The position numbers and the translations under genes are program-made. From contig CAMDOF010000001.1 of the NCBI GenBank assembly GCA_945903465.1, forward strand, positions 1 through 64,000: a stretch of DNA of 64,000 nt, given 5' to 3'. Within the stretch, counting starts at the first letter, position 1; every line of letters begins with the position of its first letter. Shown in pieces: positions 37,823 to 48,700 of this stretch. The stretch comes from Opitutus sp. GAS368. Its GTDB lineage: Bacteria; Verrucomicrobiota; Verrucomicrobiia; Opitutales; Opitutaceae. The notes beneath the pieces were generated by a model, which was given only the letters and a program-made list of their open reading frames with translations, did no database searches and had not been told where the DNA came from.

Positions 37823-39652
37823 GTGGCCCAACTTTCAAACCTTCTCAAAATCACGTTTGGCTATTCGACGTTTCGTCCGCTGCAACGGGAAATCTGTGAA
37901 GCCAGTCTCGCCGGTCGCGATGTGTTTGCGCTGCTGCCGACGGGCGGAGGGAAGTCCCTTTGTTTCCAACTGCCGGCATTGGTCCGGCCCGGTCTGACCG
38001 TCGTGGTCTCACCGCTGATCGCCTTGATGAAAGATCAAGTCGATGCGTTGCAAGCGAGCGGCGTCGCCGCGACTTTCCTGAACTCCACGCTGGGGGCCGA
38101 CGAAGCCCGCGCGCGCTTGCGCGGACTCCACCGCGGCGAGTACAAACTGCTCTACGTCGCCCCGGAGCGGTTGATGTTGGAAGGATGGGTGGAGAATTTA
38201 AAAAAATGGCAGGTGACCGCCCTCGCCATCGACGAAGCGCACTGCGTTTCAGAGTGGGGCCATGACTTCCGACCCGAGTATCGGCAACTGGCGAAGTTGC
38301 GCGTGGCGTTACCTGAAGTGCCGATGATGGCACTGACGGCGACTGCCACCGGACGCGTGAAGCAGGATATCATCACTCATCTTAAACTGCGGGAGCCGAC
38401 CGTATTTGTCGCGAGTTTCAACCGGCCCAACCTCACCTATCGGGTCGTACCCAAAGACCAGCCGGCCAAGCAAATTATCGACTTCGTGAAGAAGCGGGAG
38501 AGCGAGAGCGGCATCATTTATTGCGCGAGCCGCGCGACTGCGGAGCGCGTGGCCGAGGCGCTGGCTGGACGCGGCTTCTCCGCGAAGGCCTACCATGCCG
38601 GTCTGGAGGCGGGCGCGCGCGCGCGAAATCAAGAATCATTCCTGCGCGACGACACCCGCATTATCTGCGCGACCATCGCCTTTGGCATGGGGATCAACAA
38701 GCCGAACGTGCGTTGGGTCATCCACCACGATCTTCCGAAGAACATTGAGGGCTATTATCAGGAGACGGGCCGCGCAGGCCGCGACGGATTACCGGGCGAC
38801 TGCCTGTTATTGTTCAGCCCGGGGGATATCGCGAAGCAAACGCATTTTCTGGACGAGATCACCAACCCGCAAGAACTCCAAATCGCGCGCGCGCAGCTGC
38901 GTCAAATCGTCCACTACGCGGAAAGCTCGGCCTGCCGCCGCGCGGAGTTGCTCGCCTATTTTGGCGAGAAATATCCACTGGATAATTGTGCGGGCTGCGA
39001 CAACTGCGCGGAGCCGCGCGAAACCTACGACGGCACCATCGTTGCTCAAAAATTTTTATCCTGTGTTTATCGCATATCGCAAAACGCCCGCTTTGGCGTG
39101 GGCATTAACCATGTGATCGAAGTGCTCACGGGTGCAGATACGGAAAAAATCCGGCGGTGGGGGCACGATCAGCTCACGACTTTCGGCATCGGTGGCGAGC
39201 TCAGCCGCCCCGAGTGGGCAGCCGTGGGGCGGGAGTTAATCCGGCTCGGTTTTCTCGGCGTGGCGGCCGGTGAGTTTGCCACGTTGGAACTAAACGCCGG
39301 GGGCCTCGCCGTATTAAAAGCGCGCACGCCGATCACGCTGACGAAGCCGATGGATTTACCGAAAGCGAAACGTGCGGCCGTGCGCCGCGAAGGCGATATC
39401 GCGTGCGACGAGATCCTTTTTGCGCGACTACGTGCACTTCGCAAAGAAATTGCTGATGAGCGCCGCGTGCCCGCCTACATCGTATTTGGCGACACGACCC
39501 TGCGCGCGATGGCCCGACACTATCCCAAAACGCTGGAAGAGATGGAAGGCATCCCCGGCATCGGTGAAAAGAAACGCGCCGAGTTCGGCGAAACCTTCGC
39601 CGCAGAAATTGCGGATTACCTAAAGACAAGTTCTCGCGTGGCCTTCGATTAA
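37823..39652 (+). CDS. recQ: ATP-dependent DNA helicase RecQ
   Basis: A 609-residue 3'-to-5' superfamily 2 helicase for recombination and replication-fork repair. Motif 0 is FRPLQREI. Walker A is LPTGGGKS (about residues 38-45), motif II is DEAH (137-140), and motif III is ALTATAT. The second RecA lobe has GIIYCASRATAERVA and the motif VI segment QETGRAGRDGLPGDC. The zinc-binding region has CRRAELLAYFGEKY...CAGCDNC. An RQC winged helix follows (about 405-515), and a C-terminal HRDC domain occupies about 525-600 (LFARLRALRKEIA, GIGEKKRAEFGETF). Length and order are those of bacterial RecQ. The GTG at 37823 is used because it directly precedes the family N-terminus; the ATG at 37800 is in another frame. 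Confidence 0.95.
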   Translation: MAQLSNLLKITFGYSTFRPLQREICEASLAGRDVFALLPTGGGKSLCFQLPALVRPGLTVVVSPLIALMKDQVDALQASGVAATFLNSTLGADEARARLRGLHRGEYKLLYVAPERLMLEGWVENLKKWQVTALAIDEAHCVSEWGHDFRPEYRQLAKLRVALPEVPMMALTATATGRVKQDIITHLKLREPTVFVASFNRPNLTYRVVPKDQPAKQIIDFVKKRESESGIIYCASRATAERVAEALAGRGFSAKAYHAGLEAGARARNQESFLRDDTRIICATIAFGMGINKPNVRWVIHHDLPKNIEGYYQETGRAGRDGLPGDCLLLFSPGDIAKQTHFLDEITNPQELQIARAQLRQIVHYAESSACRRAELLAYFGEKYPLDNCAGCDNCAEPRETYDGTIVAQKFLSCVYRISQNARFGVGINHVIEVLTGADTEKIRRWGHDQLTTFGIGGELSRPEWAAVGRELIRLGFLGVAAGEFATLELNAGGLAVLKARTPITLTKPMDLPKAKRAAVRREGDIACDEILFARLRALRKEIADERRVPAYIVFGDTTLRAMARHYPKTLEEMEGIPGIGEKKRAEFGETFAAEIADYLKTSSRVAFD

Positions 39653-39946
39653 TCCTGTGCGCGCCTGCCAAAACTAAAATCATCCCCCTCGCCGCCGGTC
39701 GGACGAGAACCTCAGTTTATCAAGAGCCGGCGTTTGCCCCGTCAGCTCATTTTAGCCGGGCCCGGAGTCGTCATCACGGCTGCAGTCGCTTTGGGGAAAG
39801 TCGGTCTGATTGACTGCCAAGCCCGCGTGCCCGCGCGGCCAGCGCCGTCCTGGGCCTGCGATTATCTCGCCCAATAGGCAGGAGAGAAGCCGCTCCGGCG
39901 AACGCCGCACGCTTGCGCGCGCCCCCGAAGTTGATGACGGTTGGGC

Positions 39947-40714
39947 ATGACCTCCACCGACGGCAACATGCTTGCGACTCTCAGCCGGATTGGCACGCTC
40001 GCGCCAGAGGTGATTGAGCTTTTCGACTACCTAGAGGATACCCCGCTCTGGATCAAAGATGAGGCCGGCCACTACGAGTGGGCCAACGTCGCTCTCGTCC
40101 TAAATTTCGGCGTCAAGACACGGGCTGAACTCATCGGGCGCACCGACTACGATTTTTGCGGAGAGGTCCTCGCCAACCAATATCGCATCGACGATGAGCG
40201 AGTCCTCCGCGGCGAGCGGATTCTTTCACGCGTGGAGCTCGTTGGCCGGTTCAATCACACCGCGCGCTGGTGCGTGACTTCAAAAGTGCCACTCCGCGAC
40301 CGCGAAGGTCGCATCGTCGGGACTGCTGGGGTCACGCGCCCCGTCATCGAACGCGACTCCCAGGATGCGGATACCGCCGCACCCGCCGGCTCGCCGCTCA
40401 GCGTCGCGATTCGCTTTGTTAGCCAGAATTACGCCGAACGGATCACCAACGAAGATTTAGCGAAGGTCTGCGGCTTATCCGTGCGCGCATTCGAGCGGCA
40501 ATTTCAGGCAGCCTATAACAGCTCGCCCCACGACTACATCCGCCAACTGCGCGTCCGCATGAGTTGCAGCGCCTTGGTCTTCTCGCGCAAAACACTGGCA
40601 GAAGTCGCCAACGAGTTCGGTTTCGCCGACCAGAGCCACTTCACCAAGGAGTTCAGGAAATTTATGGCAGAAACCCCGCGCGGCTATCGGACCCGCTACC
40701 AGCAGCGAACGTAA
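39947..40714 (+). CDS. PAS-AraC transcriptional regulator
   Basis: A 255-residue regulator. The ATG at 39947 is preferred over a TTG two codons upstream. Residues about 20-130 are a PAS-like sensor domain (LEDTPLWIKDEAGHYEWANVA, GRTDYDFCGEVLANQ, VTSKVPLRDREGRIVGTAGVTRPV). Residues about 155-250 are an AraC-type double helix-turn-helix (ITNEDLAKVCGLSVRAFERQF, then TLAEVANEFGFADQSHFTKEF and the GYR end). A PAS domain in place of the usual cupin suggests that it senses a small ligand or redox state. It lies 240 bases upstream of the long same-strand catabolic block starting at 40955 and is the obvious candidate regulator of it. The regulatory link is inferred from position only. Confidence 0.88.
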   Translation: MTSTDGNMLATLSRIGTLAPEVIELFDYLEDTPLWIKDEAGHYEWANVALVLNFGVKTRAELIGRTDYDFCGEVLANQYRIDDERVLRGERILSRVELVGRFNHTARWCVTSKVPLRDREGRIVGTAGVTRPVIERDSQDADTAAPAGSPLSVAIRFVSQNYAERITNEDLAKVCGLSVRAFERQFQAAYNSSPHDYIRQLRVRMSCSALVFSRKTLAEVANEFGFADQSHFTKEFRKFMAETPRGYRTRYQQRT

Positions 40715-40954
40715 ACCGCCTCAGCAGTACCCCGCAGCAATCGATCGCCGAAGCCATGCCCTGCCTCCATGCCGACTGATTGGGATGAGGCGTGGCGGGA
40801 GGGACGCTCGAATGCCGTAATTTCACCAAAACGCGCCGCCGCTTTACTAGGCATTTTCTTCGCGATAGCGTAGAGTCAAACTGACAGCGCTCACCCTCTG
40901 CTTTTATTTATTCGCCAAACCCAGTCTGCGGGTCACGGGCCAATTAAACTTTCT

Positions 40955-42226
40955 ATGTCGATCACCTCCGTCAACCAGCTCAAAACGGTCAAAAACAAAG
41001 TCAAAAGCCGCGTCGAAGCGACCCTCGCCGAAACCGGCGGGCTCCTTCGACTTGCGCCTGCGTGGGTCCCGCGCTCGTTTCTCCAGCCGGGTCTCCGCAT
41101 CAAACTACATCCAGATGATACCTACGCCTACGGCCTAAACCGCGGCGGCATTGACGAACGTTGGTTCGCCTCGACGACGGTTACCGCGAATGAAGGGCGG
41201 GCGGCGGACGAAGGTCTGAGCTACTGCGTCTTGGGCAAAGAAAGGTTCACGTTGCACCAAGCGGTCGAGGAATGCGGCGCCACGCTGGTGGGGAAAGCGA
41301 TCTGGAAGAAATATCGCAAATGGCCGGTCTATTCGAAGTTTTTCGATAACATGGGACCGATCCCGCATCATATGCACCAAAGCGCGTCACAGGCGAAGTT
41401 GGTCGGACAGGAGGGTAAGCCTGAATCCTACTATTTCCCGCCGCAGCACAATAATGTCGGCAACAATTTCCCGTACACGTTCATGGGGTTTGAGCCTGGC
41501 ACGACCAAAGCCCAAGTGCGGAAATGCATCGAGAATTGGAACAAGGGCGATAACGGCATCCTCGATCTTTCAAAGGCGTATCGTTTAAAACCGGGGACCG
41601 GGTGGCTCATTGATCCTTGCATTCTTCACGCTCCCGGCAGCCTCTGCACCTACGAGCCGCAATGGGGCAGCGACGTCTTCGGGATGTACCAGAATCTCGT
41701 CGAGGGTCGGGAGGTTCCGTGGAGCCTTCTCGTAAAAGACATGCCCAAGTCGAAGCACCAAGATATCGACTTCATCATCGATCAGCTCGATTGGGAAAAG
41801 AACGTGGACCCCCACTTCAAAGACAACCACTACCTCGAGCCCGTCCCCGTTGCCGACACGCGGAGCGAGGGCTACGTGGATCGCTGGATCGTTTATGGCA
41901 AAGTCGACGGCGAACAACTCTTCACCGCCAAGGAAATCACCGTCGACCCAGGTACCAAGTGTACCGTCAAGGATACCGGCGCCTACGGACTCACCTGCGT
42001 GCAAGGGAGCGGCAAAATTAACGACCAGCCGCTCGTCAGCCCGAAACTCATTCGTTTTCACGAGTTGACCGAGGACGAATATTTCTGCACCGAAGATGGC
42101 GCCAAAGCCGGCGTGACGTTCGAGAACACCAGTGGCACCGAACCGCTCGTCTGCCTGCGCTACTTCGGTCCCGAGGTTAATCCCAACGCCCCAGCTATGG
42201 GCGCCTACCGCACTAACACCTTCTAA
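40955..42226 (+). CDS. Cupin, mannose-6-phosphate-isomerase-like protein
   Basis: A 423-residue protein whose central part resembles class I mannose-6-phosphate isomerases: a metal-binding motif IPHHMHQSASQAK (about residues 135-147), later GWLIDPCILHAPGSLC supplying another histidine, and a second cupin-like barrel at about 290-400 (ITVDPGTKCTVKDTGAYGLTCVQGSGKIN, FHELTEDEYFC). It is probably a cytoplasmic sugar or sugar-phosphate isomerase/epimerase, but the sequence does not fix the substrate. It is the first gene of a run of enzymes on one strand (two TIM-barrel isomerases and a Gfo/Idh oxidoreductase follow), which supports a role in sugar catabolism. Confidence 0.7.
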   Translation: MSITSVNQLKTVKNKVKSRVEATLAETGGLLRLAPAWVPRSFLQPGLRIKLHPDDTYAYGLNRGGIDERWFASTTVTANEGRAADEGLSYCVLGKERFTLHQAVEECGATLVGKAIWKKYRKWPVYSKFFDNMGPIPHHMHQSASQAKLVGQEGKPESYYFPPQHNNVGNNFPYTFMGFEPGTTKAQVRKCIENWNKGDNGILDLSKAYRLKPGTGWLIDPCILHAPGSLCTYEPQWGSDVFGMYQNLVEGREVPWSLLVKDMPKSKHQDIDFIIDQLDWEKNVDPHFKDNHYLEPVPVADTRSEGYVDRWIVYGKVDGEQLFTAKEITVDPGTKCTVKDTGAYGLTCVQGSGKINDQPLVSPKLIRFHELTEDEYFCTEDGAKAGVTFENTSGTEPLVCLRYFGPEVNPNAPAMGAYRTNTF

Positions 42227-42391
42227 GCGGCACCCCCCAAGCCGGCTCGGTCGTTTCCCGGCGCACGTCCTGCCCGCCAACGCCCTGCGCACCCGCCGCA
42301 CACCGAAATCTTGCCCCTCCGCATGGGCCCGGTTCGTCGGGTGCCTCTCCGCTCTTTTGCCCTCCTGAAAATTAATCGTCTCACTCCTCCC

Positions 42392-43429
42392 ATGCCTCAA
42401 AATAATTATCCCAAACTTCACAACGCAATGTGGCCCGGCCTTGTCGGCAAGGGCAGTCCTGGCGCCGAACCGTTTATCGAGCTCGACCAGATGCTCACCA
42501 TGACGGCGCAAGCCGAGGTCGACGGCGTCAAATTCGATGGCGTCGATCTGTTTCTGTACAATCCCCACACGGATATCGATATCTCCGACGACGGCATCAA
42601 GGCCCTCGCCGCGAAGATCAAGGCCAAGGGCCTCGTGGTCGGCTCGGTCGTCGCGCCCGTCTGGTTCGACGCGGCCGCCGGAGGCGATGAGAAGGCCCGC
42701 TCCGCTTGGGTTACCCACGTGCGCAAGGCGATTAACATCGCGAAAAAACTGCGCGAGCTAGGCGTCCGCCCGTATGGCATCGTGCGCGTTGATAGCGCCA
42801 CCAGCGTCAAAACGTGGGACGCCAATCCCAAGGCCACGACCAAACTAATCGCCCAATCCTTCCGCGAGGCTGGCAAGATCGCCAAGGACAACGGCGAACG
42901 CATCGCGGCCGAGGGCGAAATTTGCTGGGGCGGGATGCATTCATGGAAAAACATGGTCAATCTTCTCGAAGAAACCGCCATGCCCAAGGTCGTCGGCTTT
43001 CAGGCCGATATGTCCCACACGCTGCTCTACACCTTGGGTGAAAACGCCGAGGCCCATCGGATCGTCCCCAAAAACTTCCACTGGGAACCCGCCGAATTCC
43101 ACAAGGCCATGGTCAAACTCACGGACGCCCTGCGGCCGTGGACGATCGATTTCCACGTCGCGCAGAATGATGGCAGTGTTTTCGGCTCGGGCTCACACGA
43201 AAAAACGGGACGCCATTGCCTCGCCACCGATCCCAAGGGTAAACTCAATATCCCGCGCGACTCCGGCTACTGGCTGCGAGATGGCAAGGGTAAGGTTACC
43301 AAAAAAATCAAACATATCTGCTGGGACGGCTGCATGTTTCCCAACGAGGTGCTCATGAAGCAGCAAACGTGGAATGATATCCTCGCCGCCATGATTGAAG
43401 TTCGCAAAAATCACGGCTGGGTCGCCTAA
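42392..43429 (+). CDS. TIM-barrel sugar isomerase/epimerase-like protein
   Basis: A 345-residue xylose-isomerase-like TIM barrel. The ATG at 42392 (MPQNNYPKLHNAMWPGLVG) is preferred; an earlier ATG at 42311 only adds Arg-rich sequence. Possible metal ligands are in IAAEGEICWGG, FQADMSHTLL and IDFHVAQND. The C-terminal third (GSHEKTGRHC, RDSGYWLRDGKG, HICWDGCMFPN) is not typical of well-known isomerases, so the subfamily looks uncharacterised. It lies 165 bases after the cupin gene and 141 bases before the Gfo/Idh gene on one strand. A keto-sugar or sugar-acid isomerase role is inferred from fold and neighbours. Confidence 0.72.
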   Translation: MPQNNYPKLHNAMWPGLVGKGSPGAEPFIELDQMLTMTAQAEVDGVKFDGVDLFLYNPHTDIDISDDGIKALAAKIKAKGLVVGSVVAPVWFDAAAGGDEKARSAWVTHVRKAINIAKKLRELGVRPYGIVRVDSATSVKTWDANPKATTKLIAQSFREAGKIAKDNGERIAAEGEICWGGMHSWKNMVNLLEETAMPKVVGFQADMSHTLLYTLGENAEAHRIVPKNFHWEPAEFHKAMVKLTDALRPWTIDFHVAQNDGSVFGSGSHEKTGRHCLATDPKGKLNIPRDSGYWLRDGKGKVTKKIKHICWDGCMFPNEVLMKQQTWNDILAAMIEVRKNHGWVA

Positions 43430-43570
43430 CTCGCCAACCGCCGCGCCCCGCCACTCGGCTTCAGCTCCGCTTCAGCACCCTCTGCCCGCACCGCCATGCA
43501 GCGGTCGCGATCGTTCACTGAGGCGGGGCACCCCCTCACCTTCAAAAATAATCCACCCTCTCCGTTTTTT

Positions 43571-44710
43571 ATGAAACCACTCAATATCGGCATGATCGGC
43601 TACGGCTTCATGGGCCGCGCGCACTCCAACGCATTCCGCAAGGTCAATAATTTCTTTCCACTTCAGCATCAGGTCGTCCTCAAGGCGGCTTGCGGTCGCG
43701 ACGGCGCCAAGACCGCCGCCTTTGCCAACACTTGGGGATACCAATCTGTTGAGACCGACTGGAAAGCCCTGATCGCCCGCGAGGATATCGATGTGATCGA
43801 CATCGCCGCGCCCAACAACGTCCATGCTGAGATCGCCATCGCCGCGGCTAAGGCCGGCAAGATGATTCTTTGCGAAAAACCCCTCGGCATGAATGGCGCC
43901 GAGGCTCTCACCATGGTCAAGGCCATCGAAAAGGCCAAAGTCGCGAATATGGTCTGGTACAACTACCGCCGAATTCCCGCCGTCACTCTGGCCAAACAAT
44001 TGATCGACGAGGGCAAGCTCGGGAAAATTTTTCACTATCGAGCCAAGTTCCTTCAAGACTGGACCATCAACGCCGACGTCCCGCAGGGCGGCCCCGGCAC
44101 TTGGCGACTTGACGTAAGCGTCGCTGGCAGCGGCGTCACCGGCGATCTCCTCGCCCACTGCATCGACACCGCCATGTGGCTGAACGGTTCGATCGACACC
44201 GTCACCGGCATGACCGAGACGTTCGTCAAAGAGCGCGCTCACGCCCTTACGGGCAAGAAACAAAAAGTCGGAATTGACGACGCGAGCGCCTTCCTCGCCC
44301 GCTTCAGCAATGGCTCCCTCGCGACATTCGAATCGACCCGCTACGCCCGCGGGCACAAGGCGCAATACACCCTCGAGATTAACGGTGAAAACGGCTCCAT
44401 CGCCTGGGATCTCCATGATCTCCACCGGCTACAATATTTCGATCACCGCGACGGCGGCCTCACCCGCGGCTGGCGCAGCATCCACGTAACCGACGGCGAT
44501 CAACCTTACATGAAAAACTGGTGGGTGCCCGGTCTCGCCATCGGCTACGAGCACAGCTTCGTCCACCAAGTCGCCGACTTCATCGCCGGCCTCGACTCCG
44601 GCAAACCGGCCGCCCCGAGCTTCCGCGAAGGTCTTGCCACCGACTACGTTACCGATGCCGTACTCAAATCCGCTAAGACCGGCCGATGGGAAAAAGTTAA
44701 AAAGATCTGA
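43571..44710 (+). CDS. Gfo/Idh/MocA-family oxidoreductase
   Basis: A 379-residue NAD(P)-dependent sugar dehydrogenase. The ATG at 43571 opens the Rossmann fold directly ([17 protein letters not shown], residues 6-22); an in-frame ATG at 43496 adds 25 residues without family character. The catalytic motif CEKPLG has Lys103. The C-terminal alpha/beta domain holds [29 protein letters not shown] with the Asp/His pair expected near the active site, and [13 protein letters not shown]. Family members oxidise or reduce sugars, inositols or 3-keto-glycosides in the cytoplasm. The neighbours (TIM-barrel isomerases on both sides, DUF1080 and dehydrogenases downstream) suggest a keto-sugar pathway. A strong hairpin follows the stop. 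Confidence 0.9.
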   Translation: MKPLNIGMIGYGFMGRAHSNAFRKVNNFFPLQHQVVLKAACGRDGAKTAAFANTWGYQSVETDWKALIAREDIDVIDIAAPNNVHAEIAIAAAKAGKMILCEKPLGMNGAEALTMVKAIEKAKVANMVWYNYRRIPAVTLAKQLIDEGKLGKIFHYRAKFLQDWTINADVPQGGPGTWRLDVSVAGSGVTGDLLAHCIDTAMWLNGSIDTVTGMTETFVKERAHALTGKKQKVGIDDASAFLARFSNGSLATFESTRYARGHKAQYTLEINGENGSIAWDLHDLHRLQYFDHRDGGLTRGWRSIHVTDGDQPYMKNWWVPGLAIGYEHSFVHQVADFIAGLDSGKPAAPSFREGLATDYVTDAVLKSAKTGRWEKVKKI

Positions 44711-44735
44711 GCGCCGGCCCCCCTGCCGCCCGCTG

Positions 44736-44772
44736 GGCGCGCTCTTGCGCAAGACCTACCCAAGAGCGCGCC
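44736..44772 (+). terminator. Strong 12-bp hairpin after the Gfo/Idh gene
   Basis: GGCGCGCTCTTG at 44736-44747 pairs perfectly with CAAGAGCGCGCC at 44761-44772 around a 13-nt loop, starting 26 bases after the stop codon. No U-run follows, so it may be an attenuating or RNA-stabilising hairpin rather than a full terminator. It sits between two genes that otherwise look like one operon. Confidence 0.5.
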
Positions 44773-44821
44773 AGGCCCGGTCGTTGCCGGTTTTGCCCAC
44801 GACTTAATCGTTCTCTAGACC

Positions 44822-45688
44822 ATGCCCAAACTCGGTTTCAATCTCTTGGCTTGGACCGCGGCAATCTCTGGTGATTTTCTACCACACGTCGAGCGCCTCG
44901 GCAAAATCGGCTACGACGGGGTTGAAATTTGCATGGGCCAGACCGACTCGGCCATTTATCAGCGGTTTGGCACGCACCTGCGCGACCTTGGGCTTGGGGT
45001 CACTTGCGTGACCGTACTGGGGGCCGACGCCAATCCCATCAGCGCCGATCCCGCAGTACGCGCCAAGGCCATTGATATCTTAAAAAGGAATATCGATCGC
45101 ACCGTCGATGTGGGTGCCAACCTTCTCGGCGGCCCCTTCCACTCGGCCTTCGCGACCTTCACCCGGGCTGAACCCAAACCAGAGGAATACCAACGTAGCG
45201 CCGAAGTCTTGCGTGCCGCCGGTGATTACGCCCAGCAAGCCGGGGTCACGATCGCGCCCGAGGCCCTCAATCGCTTTGAATGTTACCTGTGCAATACGAT
45301 GGTCCAGCTCAGGAATCTCATCGACCTGACTGATCATCCGCACGTAAGAGCGATGTTCGATACTCACCACGCCAATATCGAGGAGAAGCGATCCGCTGAG
45401 GCGATCCGCACTATCGCCCCCGTGCTCGCGCACGTCCACCTTAGTGAGAACGATCGCGGCACGCCTGGCCGCGGCCACATCAATTTCCAGGAAACCCTGA
45501 ACACCTTAGCCAGCGTCAACTACGAGGGCTGGTTGATCGTCGAGGGCTTCAGTCGCGCCGATCCCGCGTTTGCCAATTCAATCAACGTTTGGCGCGAGTT
45601 CTCGCCTGCCTGGGAGATCGCTGAGCAGGGCCACGCGTTTCTGCGCGACACCATCGCCGAGGCAGGCTTCGCCAACGGCCCCGCCTAA
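44822..45688 (+). CDS. Sugar phosphate isomerase/epimerase (tagatose-epimerase-like)
   Basis: A 288-residue TIM barrel close in length to D-tagatose/D-psicose 3-epimerases and hydroxypyruvate isomerases. It opens with LGFNLLAWTAAI and KIGYDGVEICMG. Candidate metal ligands follow the family pattern: a Glu in IAPEALNRFE, Asp/His in MFDTHHANIEE, His in AHVHLSENDRGTPGRGHINFQE and Glu in LIVEGFSR. The GRGHI segment is characteristic of this superfamily. It probably interconverts keto-sugars in the cytoplasm. It follows the Gfo/Idh gene by 111 bases, with a hairpin in the gap, and precedes the giant cupredoxin-tailed protein. Confidence 0.85.
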   Translation: MPKLGFNLLAWTAAISGDFLPHVERLGKIGYDGVEICMGQTDSAIYQRFGTHLRDLGLGVTCVTVLGADANPISADPAVRAKAIDILKRNIDRTVDVGANLLGGPFHSAFATFTRAEPKPEEYQRSAEVLRAAGDYAQQAGVTIAPEALNRFECYLCNTMVQLRNLIDLTDHPHVRAMFDTHHANIEEKRSAEAIRTIAPVLAHVHLSENDRGTPGRGHINFQETLNTLASVNYEGWLIVEGFSRADPAFANSINVWREFSPAWEIAEQGHAFLRDTIAEAGFANGPA

Positions 45689-45791
45689 ACGCGGTCACCC
45701 ACCGCACGCTCCCCTTTCCCTCTTATCTTTTTTCCTTCTCCAAAGAGGCCGCTCGATCTCCCTCGGCTTCCCCCGTTATCCGCTTTTAATT

Positions 45792-48700
45792 ATGATCCGC
45801 TCACTCCTGCCCCTGCTCGCATTTCTGGCCTTGATCTCGGTCGCCGCCGCACAACCCACCTTGGTCCTCAATCCGCCCACCGAGACCAAAGCACAGGGTA
45901 AACACGTGGTTCTGCTTTCAGGCGACGAAGAATATCGTAGCGAGGAGGCGCTGCCCATGCTCGCCAAGATTCTCAGTCAACGGCACGGCTTCAAGGCGAC
46001 TGTGCTCTTCGCACTCGATCCCGATGGAACCATTAATCCAGAAAATCAAAAATCGCTCGCGGGGGCCGAGGCCATCGATTCTGCCGACCTGATCGTTCTC
46101 TCCCTGCGTTTCCGCAATTGGCCGGACGACCAAATGAAGCACTTCGTCGACGCCTATCTGCGTGGGATCCCGATCATCGCACTGCGCACCTCAACCCATG
46201 CCTTCAACATTCCCGCCACCAGCACATGGTCCGACTACTCTTGGAACAGCAAGGGGCCATGGTTGGGCGGCTGGGGCAAACACGTGCTCGGCGAAACGTG
46301 GGTCACCCACTGGGGTAAACATAAGTCCGAGGCCACCCGCACCATCACCGAACCTTCCTCTAAAAACGATCCCCTCCTCCGCGGCGTCACCACCATTTTT
46401 GGCAACAGCGACGTCTACGAGGCCTACCCACCCGCCGATGCCAAAATCCTTCTCCGCGGCCTCAGCCTCAAGGGGATGAATCCTAGCGACACCCCCGCCG
46501 ACCACCGCAAAAAACGTGCTGGCGACAAGCAAGAGCAGGGCATCAATGACCCCGCCATGCCCGTCGCTTGGACTCGGCTCCACCGCAACGGAGCCGGTAA
46601 AGAAAATAAAATCCTTACCACCACCCTCGGCGCGGCAACCGATTTGGAAGATGAAGGTCTCCGCCGTCTCGTAATCAATGGCGTCTATTGGGGTCTCGGC
46701 CTAGCCGTGCCCGCCAAGGCCGACGTCCGCCTCGTCGATCCTTATAAGCCGCGCATGTACGGCTTCAGAGGTCAACGTTATGGCCTCACCCCGACCGACT
46801 ACGCGCTCGGTAAAATCGTCCGCGAGGGCGACACGCCGCCTCCCCCCCCCACCCCCGCTCCGCAGAAGACCGCCGCCAAGGCGACCACTCCCGCGTCCAC
46901 CGCCACGACCACCGACTCTGCCGCGACCCCCAAAGCTAGCCCTACCATGCCGCCTTTTCAACTGAGCGCGGGTGCCCATGTCGCCATCATCGGCAACGGT
47001 ATGGCCGATCGTATGCAGCATCATGGCTGGCTCGAGACCATGCTGCACATCAAACACCCCGCCCATCAACTCATCGTCCGCAATCTCGCCACTCCAGGCG
47101 ACGAGGTCACCACGCGCGCCCGCTCAAAGGACTTTGGCACACCCGATGAGTGGCTCTCTAAGGTCCAAGCTGGCGTCGTCTTCTCGTTCTTCGGCTATAA
47201 CGAATCCTTCGCCGGTTCCGAGGGCCTGCCTAAATTCAAGGAAGACTTGGAAAAATTCCTCCGCGATACCCGCGCAAAAAATTATAACGGGCTCGGCGCG
47301 CCCCAGCTCGTCCTCTTCTCCCCGATCGCCACCGAAAAACATCCCGATCCCAACTTCACCTTCAACCCCACGATCAACGCGAACCTCGCCGCGTACACCG
47401 CCGCGATGGCCGAAGTCGCCCGCGATCAGGCCGGCGTCACTTTCGTCGATTTATTCACCCCCTCCCAAGCCGCCTTCGCCGAAGCCGCTCGCAGCGGCCA
47501 ACCCCTCACGATCAACGGCGTTCATCTCAGCGAGGCCGGCGAAGCCAAGATTGCCGAAAAAATCTACCCCGCGCTTTTCGGCGAAACCGCCCCCGCCACG
47601 AGCACGGCCGACGCGCAAAAAATTCGCGCCGCCATCAACGAGAAAAACGAAATGTGGCACTCCCGCTACCGCAGCGTCGACGGTTACAACATCTACGGCG
47701 ACCGATCCAAAATCGCCTATGTTTCTCACCCCGATACCCCCAAGCTTACCAACACTCAGATAATGATGGAAGAGATGGCGCAACGCGACGTCATGACCAG
47801 CAATCTAGAACGAAAAGCGTGGGCTCTCGCCGCCGGTAAGACGGGGCCCGTGGAGATGCTCCCACTCCCGGTCGTCACCGCTTTCGGCACCAACAAACCC
47901 GGCCCCAACATCGATAACACCTACGAATTCATCGACGGCGACGAGGCCATCCTCAAGATGACCCTCGCCCCGGGGCTCAAAGCCAATCTCTTCGCCAGCG
48001 AGAAACAATTTCCGGAACTCGCCAAGGCGGTCCAAATGGCTTGGGACACCAAGGGCCGCCTCTGGGTCGCCGTCTGGCCCAATTACCCCGAACGCACCCC
48101 AACCTCAAAACTAGGCGATAGCATCATCATCCTCGAGGATACCGACCGCGATGGCCGCGCCGATAAGGTCACCCACTTCATCGATAACCTTAACTGTCCC
48201 ACCGGATTTCAATTCTTCAAAGACGGCATCCTGCTCATGCAGGCACCCGATTTATGGTTCGTCCGCGATACTGACGGCGACGGCAAAGCCGATACCAAAG
48301 AACGGGTCCTCATGGGCCTCGACTCAGCCGATTCGCACCATACCGCCAACTCGCTTATCTATGAGCCAGGCGGGGCCATTCTCCTCAGCGACGGCGTCTT
48401 TCACCGCTCGCAAGTCGAAACCGTGGCCGGCGTCGTCCGCAATGTCGACGGCGCGATCTATCGCTACGAGCCGCTCACCGCTAAATTCGAAACCTACGTG
48501 GCCTACGGGTTCGCCAACCCCCACGGCCGCGCCTTCGACTACTGGGGCAACGACATCATCACCGACGCCACCGGCAACAATACCTATTTCGGCCCCGGCT
48601 TCAGCGGTCGCATCGACTATCCCGCCAAGCACCCGAAAATGAAGACCATCTGGGATCGCCCCTCGCGCCCTTCCGCCGGTAGTATTATTCTTACGAGTAA

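Noticed and set aside
45570-45791. Longer N-terminus for the giant cupredoxin-tailed protein
   Set aside because: The extension is Arg/Pro-rich, overlaps the epimerase gene, and would bury a clean signal peptide that starts at 45792.
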